From JANMZR01 sp031383555 (GTDB lineage: Bacteria > Bacteroidota > Bacteroidia > Cytophagales > Spirosomataceae), in contig JANMZR010000116.1 of assembly GCA_031383555.1 (NCBI GenBank), positions 1 through 53,169 on the forward strand: a stretch of 53,169 bases of DNA, written 5' to 3'. Position 1 is the first letter of the stretch. Each line of letters begins with the position of its first letter. Both the position numbers and the translations under genes were made by a program. Below, one piece after another: positions 8,706-17,781 of the stretch. The notes under the pieces are model-generated. The model was not told the DNA's origin. It made no database searches and saw only the letters and a program-made list of their open reading frames with translations.

Positions 8706-9368
8706 ATGGCAAAAGTTATTATTTTTGGTACCACACTTTCGGCAGAATTGGCTTATTTTTATTTAAAGCATGATTCTGAACATGAAGTGGTGGCATTTAC
8801 TGTTGAAAAGGAATATTTGAAAGAAGATGAATATAAAAACCTACCAGTAATTGCTTGGGAAGATATTGCAAACAGCTACCCACCAGATAACTATATGCTT
8901 TTCGCACCGATTACAGAAAGACAAATGAATCGAGTAAGGGAGCGAATATACAATGAAGGCAAAGAAAAAGGCTATAACTTCATAAGCTATATTTCGTCAA
9001 AAGCCACTATTTTCCCAGAAGCAAAAATTGGAGAAAATTGCTTTATTTTGGAGGATAATACAATTCAGCCATTCACATCGATTGGCAATAATTGTGTACT
9101 TTGGAGTGGAAACCATATCGGCCACCATGGCACTATAAAAGACCATGTTTTTTTCACTTCACATGTGGTGCTTTCCGGCAGATGTATTGTTGGTAATAAC
9201 TGTTTTATTGGTGTAAATGCCACTATTAGAGATGGTTGCGAACTAGGAGAAGGCACCCTAATTGCAATGGGGGCTAACCTTACTAAGCAAAAAACAGAGC
9301 CTTGGTCTATTTGGAAAGGCAACCCCGCAGAGCCCGCCAAAATATCAAGTAAAGATATTAAGATTTGA
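8706..9368 (+). CDS. Sugar acetyltransferase of the PglD/NeuD type
   Basis: A 220-residue protein with the two-part layout of PglD/NeuD acyltransferases. Residues 1-85 form a small nucleotide-sugar-binding fold (KVIIFGTTLSAELAYFYL). A left-handed beta-helix of hexapeptide turns follows (AKIGENCFILEDNT, SIGNNCVLWSGNHIGHHG, IVGNNCFIGVNATIRDG). The HIGHHG segment carries the histidine expected to act as general base. Such enzymes N-acetylate UDP-4-amino sugars or O-acetylate sialic acid. Its place just after a DegT aminotransferase and WbqC gene favours acetylation of an amino sugar. Confidence 0.87.
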   Translation: MAKVIIFGTTLSAELAYFYLKHDSEHEVVAFTVEKEYLKEDEYKNLPVIAWEDIANSYPPDNYMLFAPITERQMNRVRERIYNEGKEKGYNFISYISSKATIFPEAKIGENCFILEDNTIQPFTSIGNNCVLWSGNHIGHHGTIKDHVFFTSHVVLSGRCIVGNNCFIGVNATIRDGCELGEGTLIAMGANLTKQKTEPWSIWKGNPAEPAKISSKDIKI

Positions 9369-9458
9369 AGTATTAGCTATGAGGTGTGAGGTATCAGGTT
9401 TTTGATTTTTGCGAATTGAGATATGAATTTTAAAAATTGACAAAAATATTTATTTTAA

Positions 9459-10397
9459 ATGCAGCATTGGGTAAAAAAGGGCTTAATTTATAAGCCAAGT
9501 GGTGAATTTGATTGGAATAAAACACATGCCCATGTTGTTTCAGCTGATATTGTAGATGAAAATACTTTAAGAATATATTACTCTTCTAGAGATAGCTTTG
9601 GTCGTTGTCAAGCGTCATATTTGGAATTAGATAGAAAAAACTTATCTAAAGTAAAATATGTGCACAATTATCCTATTTTAGCCTTAGGCAAAAAGGGCAC
9701 TTTTGATGATTGCGGAATTATGCCAACTTGGCTTCTAAACCACCCAAATGGCCAAAAATGGCTTTACTATATCGGTTGGACAGTCAGAAACACGATTCCC
9801 TATCACAATTCTTTAGGTTTGGCAATTAGTGATGATGGCATTAATTTTACGAAAAAGTTTGAAGGGCCTATTATACATACCATAGCAACAGAGCCTTATT
9901 TTAGCGGTTCTGCGTCGATTTTATTTGACAAAGGAGTTTTTAAAATTTGGTATTTAAATTGCACACATTGGCATGAGGCAGCAGATGGCAAAATGGAACC
10001 TTGCTATCATATAAAATATGCTGAATCGGTAAATGGAATTTTCTGGAAAAGAGAAGGAAAGGTGTCAATTGACTATTTTGATGAGCAAGAAGGTGGAATT
10101 TCTAGACCCTCTGTATTAATTGAAAACGGAATTTATAAAATGTGGTATTCATACCGTGCCATCGACGACTATCGTGATAATATTGAGCGCAGCTATAGAA
10201 TTGGTTATGCTGAATCAGAGGATGGGATAAATTGGGAAAGAAAAGACGCCCAAGTTGGAATTGATATTTCAGAAACCGGCTGGGACTCAAAAATGATTGA
10301 ATATCCATTAGTAATCAATCATTTAGATAAGAAAATAATGTTTTATAATGGCAATGGATTTGGAGCTTCGGGCTTTGGCTATGCAGAATTAGAATAA
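9459..10397 (+). CDS. Beta-propeller glycosidase-like protein (GH43/GH32-like fold), cytoplasmic
   Basis: A 312-residue protein whose repeated blades (LRIYYSSRDSFGRCQASYLEL, LGLAISDDGINFTKKFEGP, YKMWYSYRA, IGYAESEDGINWERKD) resemble the five-bladed propellers of GH43, GH32 and GH130. No signal peptide is present, and the gene stands inside a glycan-synthesis operon, nine bases before the PhyH gene. A degradative role is therefore doubtful; an intracellular transferase, phosphorylase or editing role is possible. The 90-base gap before it holds no gene. I cannot name a substrate. Confidence 0.7.
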   Translation: MQHWVKKGLIYKPSGEFDWNKTHAHVVSADIVDENTLRIYYSSRDSFGRCQASYLELDRKNLSKVKYVHNYPILALGKKGTFDDCGIMPTWLLNHPNGQKWLYYIGWTVRNTIPYHNSLGLAISDDGINFTKKFEGPIIHTIATEPYFSGSASILFDKGVFKIWYLNCTHWHEAADGKMEPCYHIKYAESVNGIFWKREGKVSIDYFDEQEGGISRPSVLIENGIYKMWYSYRAIDDYRDNIERSYRIGYAESEDGINWERKDAQVGIDISETGWDSKMIEYPLVINHLDKKIMFYNGNGFGASGFGYAELE

Positions 10398-10406
10398 ATA
10401 TATATT

Positions 10407-11231
10407 ATGATAAATGTTGAAGAATATAAAAAAAATGGATTTCAATTGGTGAAAGGTCTTTTTAATGAAGGAGAAATAGATACAATTAGAATTGAGGCTC
10501 AACAAATATTTAAAAACCAAATGAATCAAATTGGGCTAAATCTTTCGGAAATTGACACCGAAGAAAGCTTCAATCTCAAGCTTTTTCAACTTTTTAACGA
10601 AAGTCCCGATCACATAATTTCATCAGGAAAGCATATCCAGCACTTGATTTCCTTGCATAAAATTTCGCTAGACTCCAGAATTACAGATATTTTAAAACAA
10701 TTGGGTTTTGGTTTTCCAAATATATGCACAAGGCCAGTGTTGTTTTTTAACGCTAAAAAATTGGCTAAAAAGCAGGTATATTGGAAAACTGACCCCCATC
10801 AAGACTGGCGTAGCATGCAAGGTTCTCTTAATTCGATGGTAGTTTGGGTCGCTTTGTCTGATATAGATATTTCATTAGGTGCACTGGAAGTGATTCCAGG
10901 CAGTCATAAAAAAGGCCTACAAGCAAAAGAAATGGTTGATTCATTTGGTTTAATAACTGAAGCGCAACTTGGGGGTGAAAAATTTGTTCCAATTGAAGTA
11001 AAAAAAGGAGATGTTCTTTTTTTCTCCTCTTTTCTAATTCACCAGTCGGGCGATAATTCAACTGAAAACGGCATCCGTTGGTCTTGCCACTTCCGGTATA
11101 ATGACATGAACGAAACAGAATTTATAGAACGTGGCTATCCGCATCCTTACGTTTACTACCCAAATCCCGATTTAATTACCGAAAACTATCCAAAAGATGG
11201 TAGAGTTGAAGAGTATTTCTCTGTTAATTAA
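10407..11231 (+). CDS. Phytanoyl-CoA dioxygenase (PhyH) family protein
   Basis: A 274-residue Fe(II)/2-oxoglutarate oxygenase-like protein. The iron ligands are visible as HxD at H131/D133 (TDPHQDWRSMQG) and a distal histidine at H212 (LIHQSGDN), with an arginine downstream (NGIRWSCHFRY) to bind 2-oxoglutarate. Between them lies the family motif LGALEVIPGSHK. No signal peptide is seen. It follows the propeller gene by nine bases in a sugar-modifying operon, so hydroxylation or oxidative change of a sugar or lipid-linked intermediate is the likely job. The substrate is unknown. Confidence 0.87.
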   Translation: MINVEEYKKNGFQLVKGLFNEGEIDTIRIEAQQIFKNQMNQIGLNLSEIDTEESFNLKLFQLFNESPDHIISSGKHIQHLISLHKISLDSRITDILKQLGFGFPNICTRPVLFFNAKKLAKKQVYWKTDPHQDWRSMQGSLNSMVVWVALSDIDISLGALEVIPGSHKKGLQAKEMVDSFGLITEAQLGGEKFVPIEVKKGDVLFFSSFLIHQSGDNSTENGIRWSCHFRYNDMNETEFIERGYPHPYVYYPNPDLITENYPKDGRVEEYFSVN

Positions 11232-11352
11232 TTAAGTGAAAAAAGTATTCTAATTTGAATTAAATTTAATTTCGAATTATTTAAATAGCGTGTAATTCAA
11301 CATTCAAGGAAATTGTATGGTAGGATAGTTATTAACAAGCTAAAAAGACAAA

Positions 11353-12348
11353 ATGTCACAAAAAGGTCACCCTGAATTAAGTATATGCGTCACCGTTTAT
11401 AACCATGAAAAATTCATAACAGAATGTTTGAATAGTATAGTTTATCAAATTACAGATTTCAATTTTGAAATAGTTATTGGAGAAGATTGTTCGACCGATA
11501 ATACGAGAAACATAGTAATTGAATATGCAAAAAAGTACCCAGAACTTATAGTGCCAATACTTTATGAGCAAAATCAAGGCACGAAACAATGCCCAGGTAA
11601 AGGGAACTTTATTAATACTTTTTACAAATGTAAGGGCAAATACATAGTACATATTGAGGGCGATGACTATTTAACCGACCCAAATAAACTGCAAATTCAG
11701 TATAATTATTTGATTGAAAATCCGGAAGCTTCAGCTTGCTTTCATAACGCATTAGTCGTTTATGATGACAATCTACTTCCATTCTATGAAATTAATAAAC
11801 CCGACCAAAAACCAAAAATATTTCCAGAAGATTTATTGTATGACAAAGAAGTTTGGTTTATGGCCACTGCAAGTGTAATGTTTAGGCGAAATTTAATCGC
11901 AGAAAAATTTCCAGATTGGTTTTTAAAGTGCAAAAGCGGCGACATTCCTCTATACTGTATGCTTTCAAGTCAAGGTTATGTTGGCTACATCCCAAAAATT
12001 ATGAGTGTTTACCGAAAGCATCCTACTGGCCTAAGCATGACAGACATCCATCATGACTTGAATTTTATAAAGAATCGGATTTTCATGTATAAATCAATAG
12101 ATAAATATACCAATAAAAAATATAGCGTTTATATCAAATTCATATTATCAAAGTATTATTTGGATGTTGCCAATTCTATGCAATATGGAAATAATGCAAT
12201 TTATAGACTCTATTTCACAATAAAATCTTTGCTAACTTATAGGCCAAATAATACATTCGAAACTATAAAACTGAATGTTATGTCAAAAGAAAACTTTGAT
12301 AAATACTTAAATTTTAGAAGAAAAATAAATACACTTTTAGGGAAATAA
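11353..12348 (+). CDS. Glycosyltransferase family 2
   Basis: A 331-residue GT-A fold protein. The nucleotide-binding start is ELSICVTVYNHEKFITECL. The GEDCSTDNT segment and the metal-binding IEGDDYL motif (about residues 100-106) follow. The C-terminal third is basic, as in enzymes that sit on the inner leaflet. It abuts the GT9 gene, whose ATG directly follows this stop. Donor and acceptor are not predictable. Confidence 0.9.
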   Translation: MSQKGHPELSICVTVYNHEKFITECLNSIVYQITDFNFEIVIGEDCSTDNTRNIVIEYAKKYPELIVPILYEQNQGTKQCPGKGNFINTFYKCKGKYIVHIEGDDYLTDPNKLQIQYNYLIENPEASACFHNALVVYDDNLLPFYEINKPDQKPKIFPEDLLYDKEVWFMATASVMFRRNLIAEKFPDWFLKCKSGDIPLYCMLSSQGYVGYIPKIMSVYRKHPTGLSMTDIHHDLNFIKNRIFMYKSIDKYTNKKYSVYIKFILSKYYLDVANSMQYGNNAIYRLYFTIKSLLTYRPNNTFETIKLNVMSKENFDKYLNFRRKINTLLGK

Positions 12349-13359
12349 ATGAGTTTAATATATAAGTTATCCAAATATAAACAATCCGTAAAATACCATA
12401 AATTAATGGTGAATTTTAACTATTGGGGCGCTTTATTTAAACTTAATTTTATCAAATATTTTACCAATAAAAAAATTCATATTATAGTGTTGCCCGAACA
12501 TATTGGTGATGTAATAGCTTTTAGTCCATTTGCAGAAAAATTAAAAAAAGATGATAAAAATACTTATGTTGTTTGGTTAATTAACCCCAAATTCTTGTCG
12601 ATAATTGAGCATAATTTTAATATAAACTATTGTATACCAATATTTTGCGACGGAGTAGCAGAGAAATTTTCAAAAAATAAAAACTTAAAAATATATGATG
12701 TTAGGTTCAATGGTAACAACTTTTGTACTATTTGTAACACCAAACGACAATATAAAAAAATTGATGATAACTTTAACTTAGAAAACTATTATGAATATGG
12801 TAGTTTGTTAGAAATATTCTCAAAATTGGCTAATAAACCAATGAAAAAAGAAGACTGGCAACCAACAATTTATATTCCTTCAGAAACTGTCTCAGAAATT
12901 GACAATCTTAATTTACCTACCAAATATATTTGTATCCACGCAACTTCAAACGAATTAAAAAGAGAGTGGGCAAAGGATAAATGGGTTGAGCTTTGTAATC
13001 TGATATTCAAAAACCAAAATATTAAAATAGTACAAATTGGCCTTAAAGATAATCTTAAAATTCAACATCCAAATTTCATAGATTTTTGTGGAAAGCTAAG
13101 CTTAATTCAAACGGCAGAAGTTATAAAAAGGAGTCAATTATATATTGGAATAGATAGTGGCCCAGCTCATATGGCCAATGCTACAAAAGCAAAAAGCATA
13201 ATATTACTTGGCAAATACCGAGATATAGTAAATTATATGCCTTTTTCAGGTAATTTTGCAAACGGAATTGATTCAAAAATTATTTACAATCCCAAAATAA
13301 AATGTCCAGAAATTGAGGTTGAAGAAGTTTACGAAAATCTTCAAAGGTTCATTTTATAA
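12349..13359 (+). CDS. Glycosyltransferase family 9 (heptosyltransferase-like)
   Basis: A 336-residue GT-B protein resembling ADP-heptose:LPS heptosyltransferases. The N-terminal domain has the loop IVLPEHIGDVIAFSPF. The C-terminal domain has the family motifs IHATSNELKREWAKDKWVEL and IGIDSGPAHMANA, where the Asp-Ser-Gly-Pro-x-His stretch binds the nucleotide sugar. In this context it may add a heptose or another sugar to the exported glycan. It starts on the base after the stop of the upstream GT2. Confidence 0.87.
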   Translation: MSLIYKLSKYKQSVKYHKLMVNFNYWGALFKLNFIKYFTNKKIHIIVLPEHIGDVIAFSPFAEKLKKDDKNTYVVWLINPKFLSIIEHNFNINYCIPIFCDGVAEKFSKNKNLKIYDVRFNGNNFCTICNTKRQYKKIDDNFNLENYYEYGSLLEIFSKLANKPMKKEDWQPTIYIPSETVSEIDNLNLPTKYICIHATSNELKREWAKDKWVELCNLIFKNQNIKIVQIGLKDNLKIQHPNFIDFCGKLSLIQTAEVIKRSQLYIGIDSGPAHMANATKAKSIILLGKYRDIVNYMPFSGNFANGIDSKIIYNPKIKCPEIEVEEVYENLQRFIL

Positions 13360-13467
13360 CAAATTTTCAAAATAGATAAAAAGCTTGGTCGCTTTTAGAT
13401 AAATCATTTTGTGGAATTAGTTATCAGGAATAAAGCAGGTAATTATTCCCAAAAAATTTAATATTTA

Positions 13468-14547
13468 ATGAGTAGAAGTCTAATCCGCACAATTGCAATA
13501 CATTTACCACAGTTCCACCCCACGCCCGAAAACGATAAATGGTGGGGAAAAGGTTTTACAGAATGGACCAATGTAACTAAAGCTAGTCCCATGTTTAACG
13601 GCCATTATCAACCACATTTACCTGCCGACTTAGGGTATTACGACCTTCGTTTGGCTAAAAGTAGAGCCGACCAAGCAGCATTGGCATCGCAATATGGCAT
13701 TGAAGGCTTTTGTTATTATCACTATTGGTTTAATGGAAAGCGGATATTGAATGAGCCTATTGATAGAATATTAGCGTTAAAAGAGCCTGAATTTCCTTTT
13801 ATGCTTTGCTGGGCCAACGAAAACTGGACACGTCGTTGGGATGGGCTCGATCAAGAGGTGCTCATAGAACAGAAATATGCCGATTCTGATGATATTGAGC
13901 ATATTCAATGGCTTTGCAAAAGTGTATTTATTGATAAAAGATATATAACAATTGACAATGCCCCTGTATTTGCTGTTTATAAGCCAATGCTTTTCCCAGA
14001 CATAAAAAAAACATTAGATATTTGGCGAAATGAAGCGGCAAAACTTGGTTTCGAAAAAATATATTTGATTGGGGTACAAAGTTCTGGCAGCAATTATATA
14101 AATCCAAAAGAATTAGGTTTTGATGCCGCTATGGAATTTCAGCCCGACTGGAGCCAGCTTCAGAAAACCGATTTATGGTCGAGATTTAAATATAAATTTG
14201 GCCTTAATAAAGGAAAGCCAGTAATATTCGACTATAAAAATATAGTTGAAAAAATGCTATTACGGCCAACCCCAAGTTATAAACAGTATCCTTGTATTAC
14301 TCCATCATGGGACAATTCAGCTCGAAAAAAACATAATGCGATTATCTTAAATAACTCAACACCAAGTATTTACGGCAATTGGTTGAGGGAAATTTTAAAG
14401 CGTTTTAAGCCTTTTTCAAAAGAAGAAAATTTCCTATTTATCAATGCTTGGAACGAATGGGCTGAGGGCAATCACCTAGAACCGGACCAAAAATGGGGCC
14501 TTGGTTATTTGGAAGAAACCAAAAAGGCTCTAGATGACATCAACTAA
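13468..14547 (+). CDS. WbsX-family glycosyltransferase (GH99-like fold), copy 1
   Basis: A 359-residue protein of the WbsX family. Signature segments are HLPQFHPTPENDKWWGKGF, EWTNVTKA, GFCYYHYWFNGKR, CWANENWTRRWDG and the C-terminal FINAWNEWAEGNHLEPD. Members occur in O-antigen/capsule loci and have a glycoside-hydrolase-like domain; the reaction is not well defined. The 108-base gap upstream holds no gene. The last 18 bases overlap the 3' end of the convergent GT2 gene at 14530. A second, closely related copy lies inverted at 15448-16530. Confidence 0.88.
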   Translation: MSRSLIRTIAIHLPQFHPTPENDKWWGKGFTEWTNVTKASPMFNGHYQPHLPADLGYYDLRLAKSRADQAALASQYGIEGFCYYHYWFNGKRILNEPIDRILALKEPEFPFMLCWANENWTRRWDGLDQEVLIEQKYADSDDIEHIQWLCKSVFIDKRYITIDNAPVFAVYKPMLFPDIKKTLDIWRNEAAKLGFEKIYLIGVQSSGSNYINPKELGFDAAMEFQPDWSQLQKTDLWSRFKYKFGLNKGKPVIFDYKNIVEKMLLRPTPSYKQYPCITPSWDNSARKKHNAIILNNSTPSIYGNWLREILKRFKPFSKEENFLFINAWNEWAEGNHLEPDQKWGLGYLEETKKALDDIN

Positions 14548-15441
14548 TTTTTTTTGGAAAAACTTTAAAATTGGTAGCAATAAAAACCAGAATTTTACCT
14601 CAATAGGTAATAATTTCAATGCCTTATTAGAATCAATTGATTTTGTATGTTTGGCTTTTGAGGCCCAAAAAATCATAGTCTTTCTTTTTTTCCAAAAACT
14701 AATTTTATGGTTTTCAAATATATAATTAACAACCCTAAATCCTTCTGAAAATTGCAAACCTAATTTGTTTGATTTTGTGGAAACATTTTCTGTATGCCTT
14801 CTGAAATAATTTAAGCGTTCTTCTAGTCTATTTACTTTTGTTGATTTAATTAACTGCACCCAAAAAAACCAATCGCCAGTAAACCGATAGCTATTAATGA
14901 GCTTAAAATCAATGTTATTAATTAGTTCTTTTTTGAAAACTACAGAGCTAGCGTTATAAATTAGGCAACCTTTAGTAAAATCATTGACTATTAACTCATT
15001 TCCATTTTTTAAAAATGGCTCTGATTCATGTAGTGGAACTTCAATAATGGTATTTTCTTCGTTTATCCAATTGGAAGGGCTAAAAGAAAGACCTATTTCA
15101 GGAGATTTTTCAAAAACCTTAAGATGAGTTTCAAGAAAGTTTAATGATGCAAAATCATCACTTTCAGCTATCCAAATATATTTTCCTTTTGCAATATCAA
15201 TACCATTTTGCCATTGAATAAAAGGTGATCCGCTGTTTTTCTCGTTTCGATGCAAATAAGTAACCTTTGAATTGCCTTTATATTCTTGCATAATCTCCCA
15301 ACTATTATCAGTTGAGCAATCATCTAATAAAAACACTTCAATATCTATAATAGTCTGATTTATAACCGATTCTATTCGCTGGCGAAGGTATTTACCATGA
15401 TTGAAACAAGGAATTATAACGGAAACTGTTGGCATTTGCAA
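14530..15441 (-). CDS. Glycosyltransferase family 2
   Basis: A 303-residue GT-A fold enzyme: VSVIIPCFNHGKYLRQRIES at the N-terminus, LLDDCSTDNS near residue 40 and the metal-binding AESDDFA motif near residue 95. It lies six bases downstream of the second WbsX gene on the minus strand, so the two are probably co-transcribed. Its 3' end overlaps the plus-strand WbsX gene by 18 bases, which would make the two transcripts antisense at their ends. Confidence 0.9.
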   Translation of the reverse strand: MQMPTVSVIIPCFNHGKYLRQRIESVINQTIIDIEVFLLDDCSTDNSWEIMQEYKGNSKVTYLHRNEKNSGSPFIQWQNGIDIAKGKYIWIAESDDFASLNFLETHLKVFEKSPEIGLSFSPSNWINEENTIIEVPLHESEPFLKNGNELIVNDFTKGCLIYNASSVVFKKELINNIDFKLINSYRFTGDWFFWVQLIKSTKVNRLEERLNYFRRHTENVSTKSNKLGLQFSEGFRVVNYIFENHKISFWKKRKTMIFWASKAKHTKSIDSNKALKLLPIEVKFWFLLLPILKFFQKKLVDVI

Positions 15442-15447
15442 TTATAT

Positions 15448-16530
15448 TTATTTTTTTGAAGGGAAAACACGTTTAACTGCATCTAAAAACTGCCTCCCAA
15501 ATTGTCGACAAGGCTCCAAATGATTCCCTTCGGCCCATTCGTTCCAAGCATTGATAAACACAATTTGTTCACCCTCATTAAGCTCCATAGCCTTTTTTGA
15601 AGCTTCAATTAAAGAATATTCAAATAATTCAACCGATTGGTCTTTCAAAACAATTGCGTTTTTTTCTCTTCGTGCGGTATTATCAAAACCAACTAACACG
15701 CATGGAAATCCAGGGTAATTCATTTCTAAATTATGAATTCGATCTTTATAATATTTGTAGGTATAAAGTCTTAATTTCGAATTAAATACACCATTTAAAA
15801 CATTTCTAATCAGCTTTTTTATTGAGGGGCCTTCTACCATAAATTCTGATAAAACCTGTAACCTTGGCTGAAAATGTAATGCATGATCAAACCCCAATTC
15901 ATAAGGATTTTTATTCCTATCATGAGAATTAGAAGCTATGAAGAAGGGTTTTTTTATTCCATTATTCAGGCAAACCTCCTCAAAAATTTTGATCGTTTTT
16001 CTAGCATTTGGTAAGTCAAAAGGTTTATAAATAATAAATATTGGTCGGCCATCAATTTTTATATATCTCTCATCCTTAAATGATTGCACCAACCATAGGG
16101 CATGATTTCTATCGTCGTCATGGCTATATTCCTGTTTTATCAAAACCTCTTTCTCCTCTCCCATCCACCTTCTTGACCAGGTTTCATTGGCCCAAAAATA
16201 GCAAAAAGGGAAATCAGGATTTTTTGATTCTAAAATTAAGTCAATTGGTTCGTGTAACAATCTTTTGCCACTAAACCAATAGTGATAATAGCAAAATCCA
16301 TCAATATTATATTCTTTTGCTAAACTGGCTTGTTCCTCTAGCGTTTCTAGCAAGCGCATATCATAAAAGCCTAGATCGGCCGGCAAATGTGGCTGGTAAT
16401 GACCATCAAATAAAGGTTTTGCCTTTGTTACATTTGTCCATTCTGTAAATCCCCTTCCCCACCATTCGTCGTTTTCTGGATTAGCATGAAACTGAGGTAA
16501 ATTTATGGCCAATACTTTCGGTTTTTCCAT
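15448..16530 (-). CDS. WbsX-family glycosyltransferase (GH99-like fold), copy 2
   Basis: A 360-residue paralogue of the gene at 13468, with matching motifs throughout (NLPQFHANPENDEWWGRGF, GFCYYHYWFSGKR, FWANETWSRRWMG, FINAWNEWAEGNHLEP). Similarity is strong in the N-terminal 120 residues and at the C-terminus and weaker in the middle, which fits different acceptor specificity. It is first of a minus-strand pair with the GT2 gene and follows the GT2 at 16596 after 65 bases, so all three minus-strand genes may share a transcript. Confidence 0.88.
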   Translation of the reverse strand: MEKPKVLAINLPQFHANPENDEWWGRGFTEWTNVTKAKPLFDGHYQPHLPADLGFYDMRLLETLEEQASLAKEYNIDGFCYYHYWFSGKRLLHEPIDLILESKNPDFPFCYFWANETWSRRWMGEEKEVLIKQEYSHDDDRNHALWLVQSFKDERYIKIDGRPIFIIYKPFDLPNARKTIKIFEEVCLNNGIKKPFFIASNSHDRNKNPYELGFDHALHFQPRLQVLSEFMVEGPSIKKLIRNVLNGVFNSKLRLYTYKYYKDRIHNLEMNYPGFPCVLVGFDNTARREKNAIVLKDQSVELFEYSLIEASKKAMELNEGEQIVFINAWNEWAEGNHLEPCRQFGRQFLDAVKRVFPSKK

Positions 16531-16595
16531 TGTAATTGAAGCATGTAATTCTTATTTTAGTCAGTTATAACAAAAAAAAAGGTATTGCTTTATAT

Positions 16596-17609
16596 TTATT
16601 TTGATACACTTTTTAAATTATTTATTTGAGAAAAAGAATTATAAAATTTCTCTTTTTCTTTTAATATCGTTTCACAAAAGCCTGCGTTTCTTGCCTTGAT
16701 TTTCTCAAAATTTGAATTGGATATTTTACCCATTTGGTATTTTAAAAAGGTAATGAAAAGACTTATTTTTTTACCAAAATAATTAACAAACCATTTTTTT
16801 CGAAAATAGTAGCCTAATTCAGCTCCAATTGCACGCTTTTCATGTATCAATTTATAGGGTAATAAAAACACATCTGTCACACCAAAACCATAGGTCATTT
16901 TCAGCAACCTTTCCCATGAAATTCTACTACTTGGCATATAGTGGATAAAATGCAATTCATTGGTATAGTATACTTTATAACCTAAAAGCCTAGCTGCTTG
17001 GCATAGTTCAGTGTCCTCTCCCGGAGCTTGCATATTTCCAATTCTGCCAGTTAACTGAGGCTTCCAATTTTGAGTTTTTAAATTTTCAAATATTTCCTTC
17101 CTAATACACATACATGCCGTAGGCACATTGGCATCAAAAGTAACATCAATGAGCGATTCATTTGGGTAAAGTGAACCTATTGCATAAGCCTCTTTTTCGC
17201 TTTCAAACCAAGTTGGAGGTGCGGTTTCATACTCACCTTCACCTCCACAACCTAAAATACCAATATCTTTATTTTGCATTAAATTGAAAGCTTTTTCAAT
17301 AAAATTATCTGCAATTCTATTATCATCATCAACAAAACAAATTGTTTCGTATTTTGCTATAGAAACCCCCTTAAACCTTGCAAAGGCAGTACCAGGCTTT
17401 GGTTCATTTTCAATCCTAAAATTCAAATAATTATATTGTAAGGCTAATTTCTGAGAAATATCTACTGTATTATCTGTTGAATTGTTATTAACCAAAATGA
17501 TTTCCCAGGGAATCGAGTTAGCTATTTTTTGATTAAATAAATTCATTAAAGTAGGACCAATTATAGTTTCACTGTTATAACTAACCACTACAACTGATAT
17601 TCCAAACAT
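16596..17609 (-). CDS. Glycosyltransferase family 2
   Basis: A 337-residue GT-A protein starting ISVVVVSYNSETIIGPTL, with LVNNNSTDNT at about residue 40 and the metal-binding FVDDDNRI motif near residue 93. A basic C-terminal region with aromatic clusters may contact the membrane. It heads the minus-strand block. The divergent intergenic region (17610-17781) separates it from the next plus-strand GT2. Confidence 0.89.
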   Translation of the reverse strand: MFGISVVVVSYNSETIIGPTLMNLFNQKIANSIPWEIILVNNNSTDNTVDISQKLALQYNYLNFRIENEPKPGTAFARFKGVSIAKYETICFVDDDNRIADNFIEKAFNLMQNKDIGILGCGGEGEYETAPPTWFESEKEAYAIGSLYPNESLIDVTFDANVPTACMCIRKEIFENLKTQNWKPQLTGRIGNMQAPGEDTELCQAARLLGYKVYYTNELHFIHYMPSSRISWERLLKMTYGFGVTDVFLLPYKLIHEKRAIGAELGYYFRKKWFVNYFGKKISLFITFLKYQMGKISNSNFEKIKARNAGFCETILKEKEKFYNSFSQINNLKSVSK

Positions 17610-17672
17610 TTGAAAAGTACAAAAAAGGTTTAATTATTAAAATGGCTAACGAGTGGCCTAATTATTTTATTC

Positions 17673-17680
17673 TATCTTTG
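17673..17680 (+). promoter_or_regulatory. -7 promoter element for the GT2-Wzy-acyltransferase transcript
   Basis: TATCTTTG matches the Bacteroidota -7 consensus exactly. It stands in the divergent region, about 100 bases before the ATG at 17782. No TTG lies at the expected spacing. If used, the transcript has a leader of roughly 95 bases. Confidence 0.42.
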
Positions 17681-17781
17681 TAAAAAAAAGTTTTAGCCCA
17701 AATATTAGGCTAAATTTAAGTAGAATTGAAAAATTAATTTCCTATTTTTCAGTTGTAAAATTAGGAAAAAAAAACAAATTT

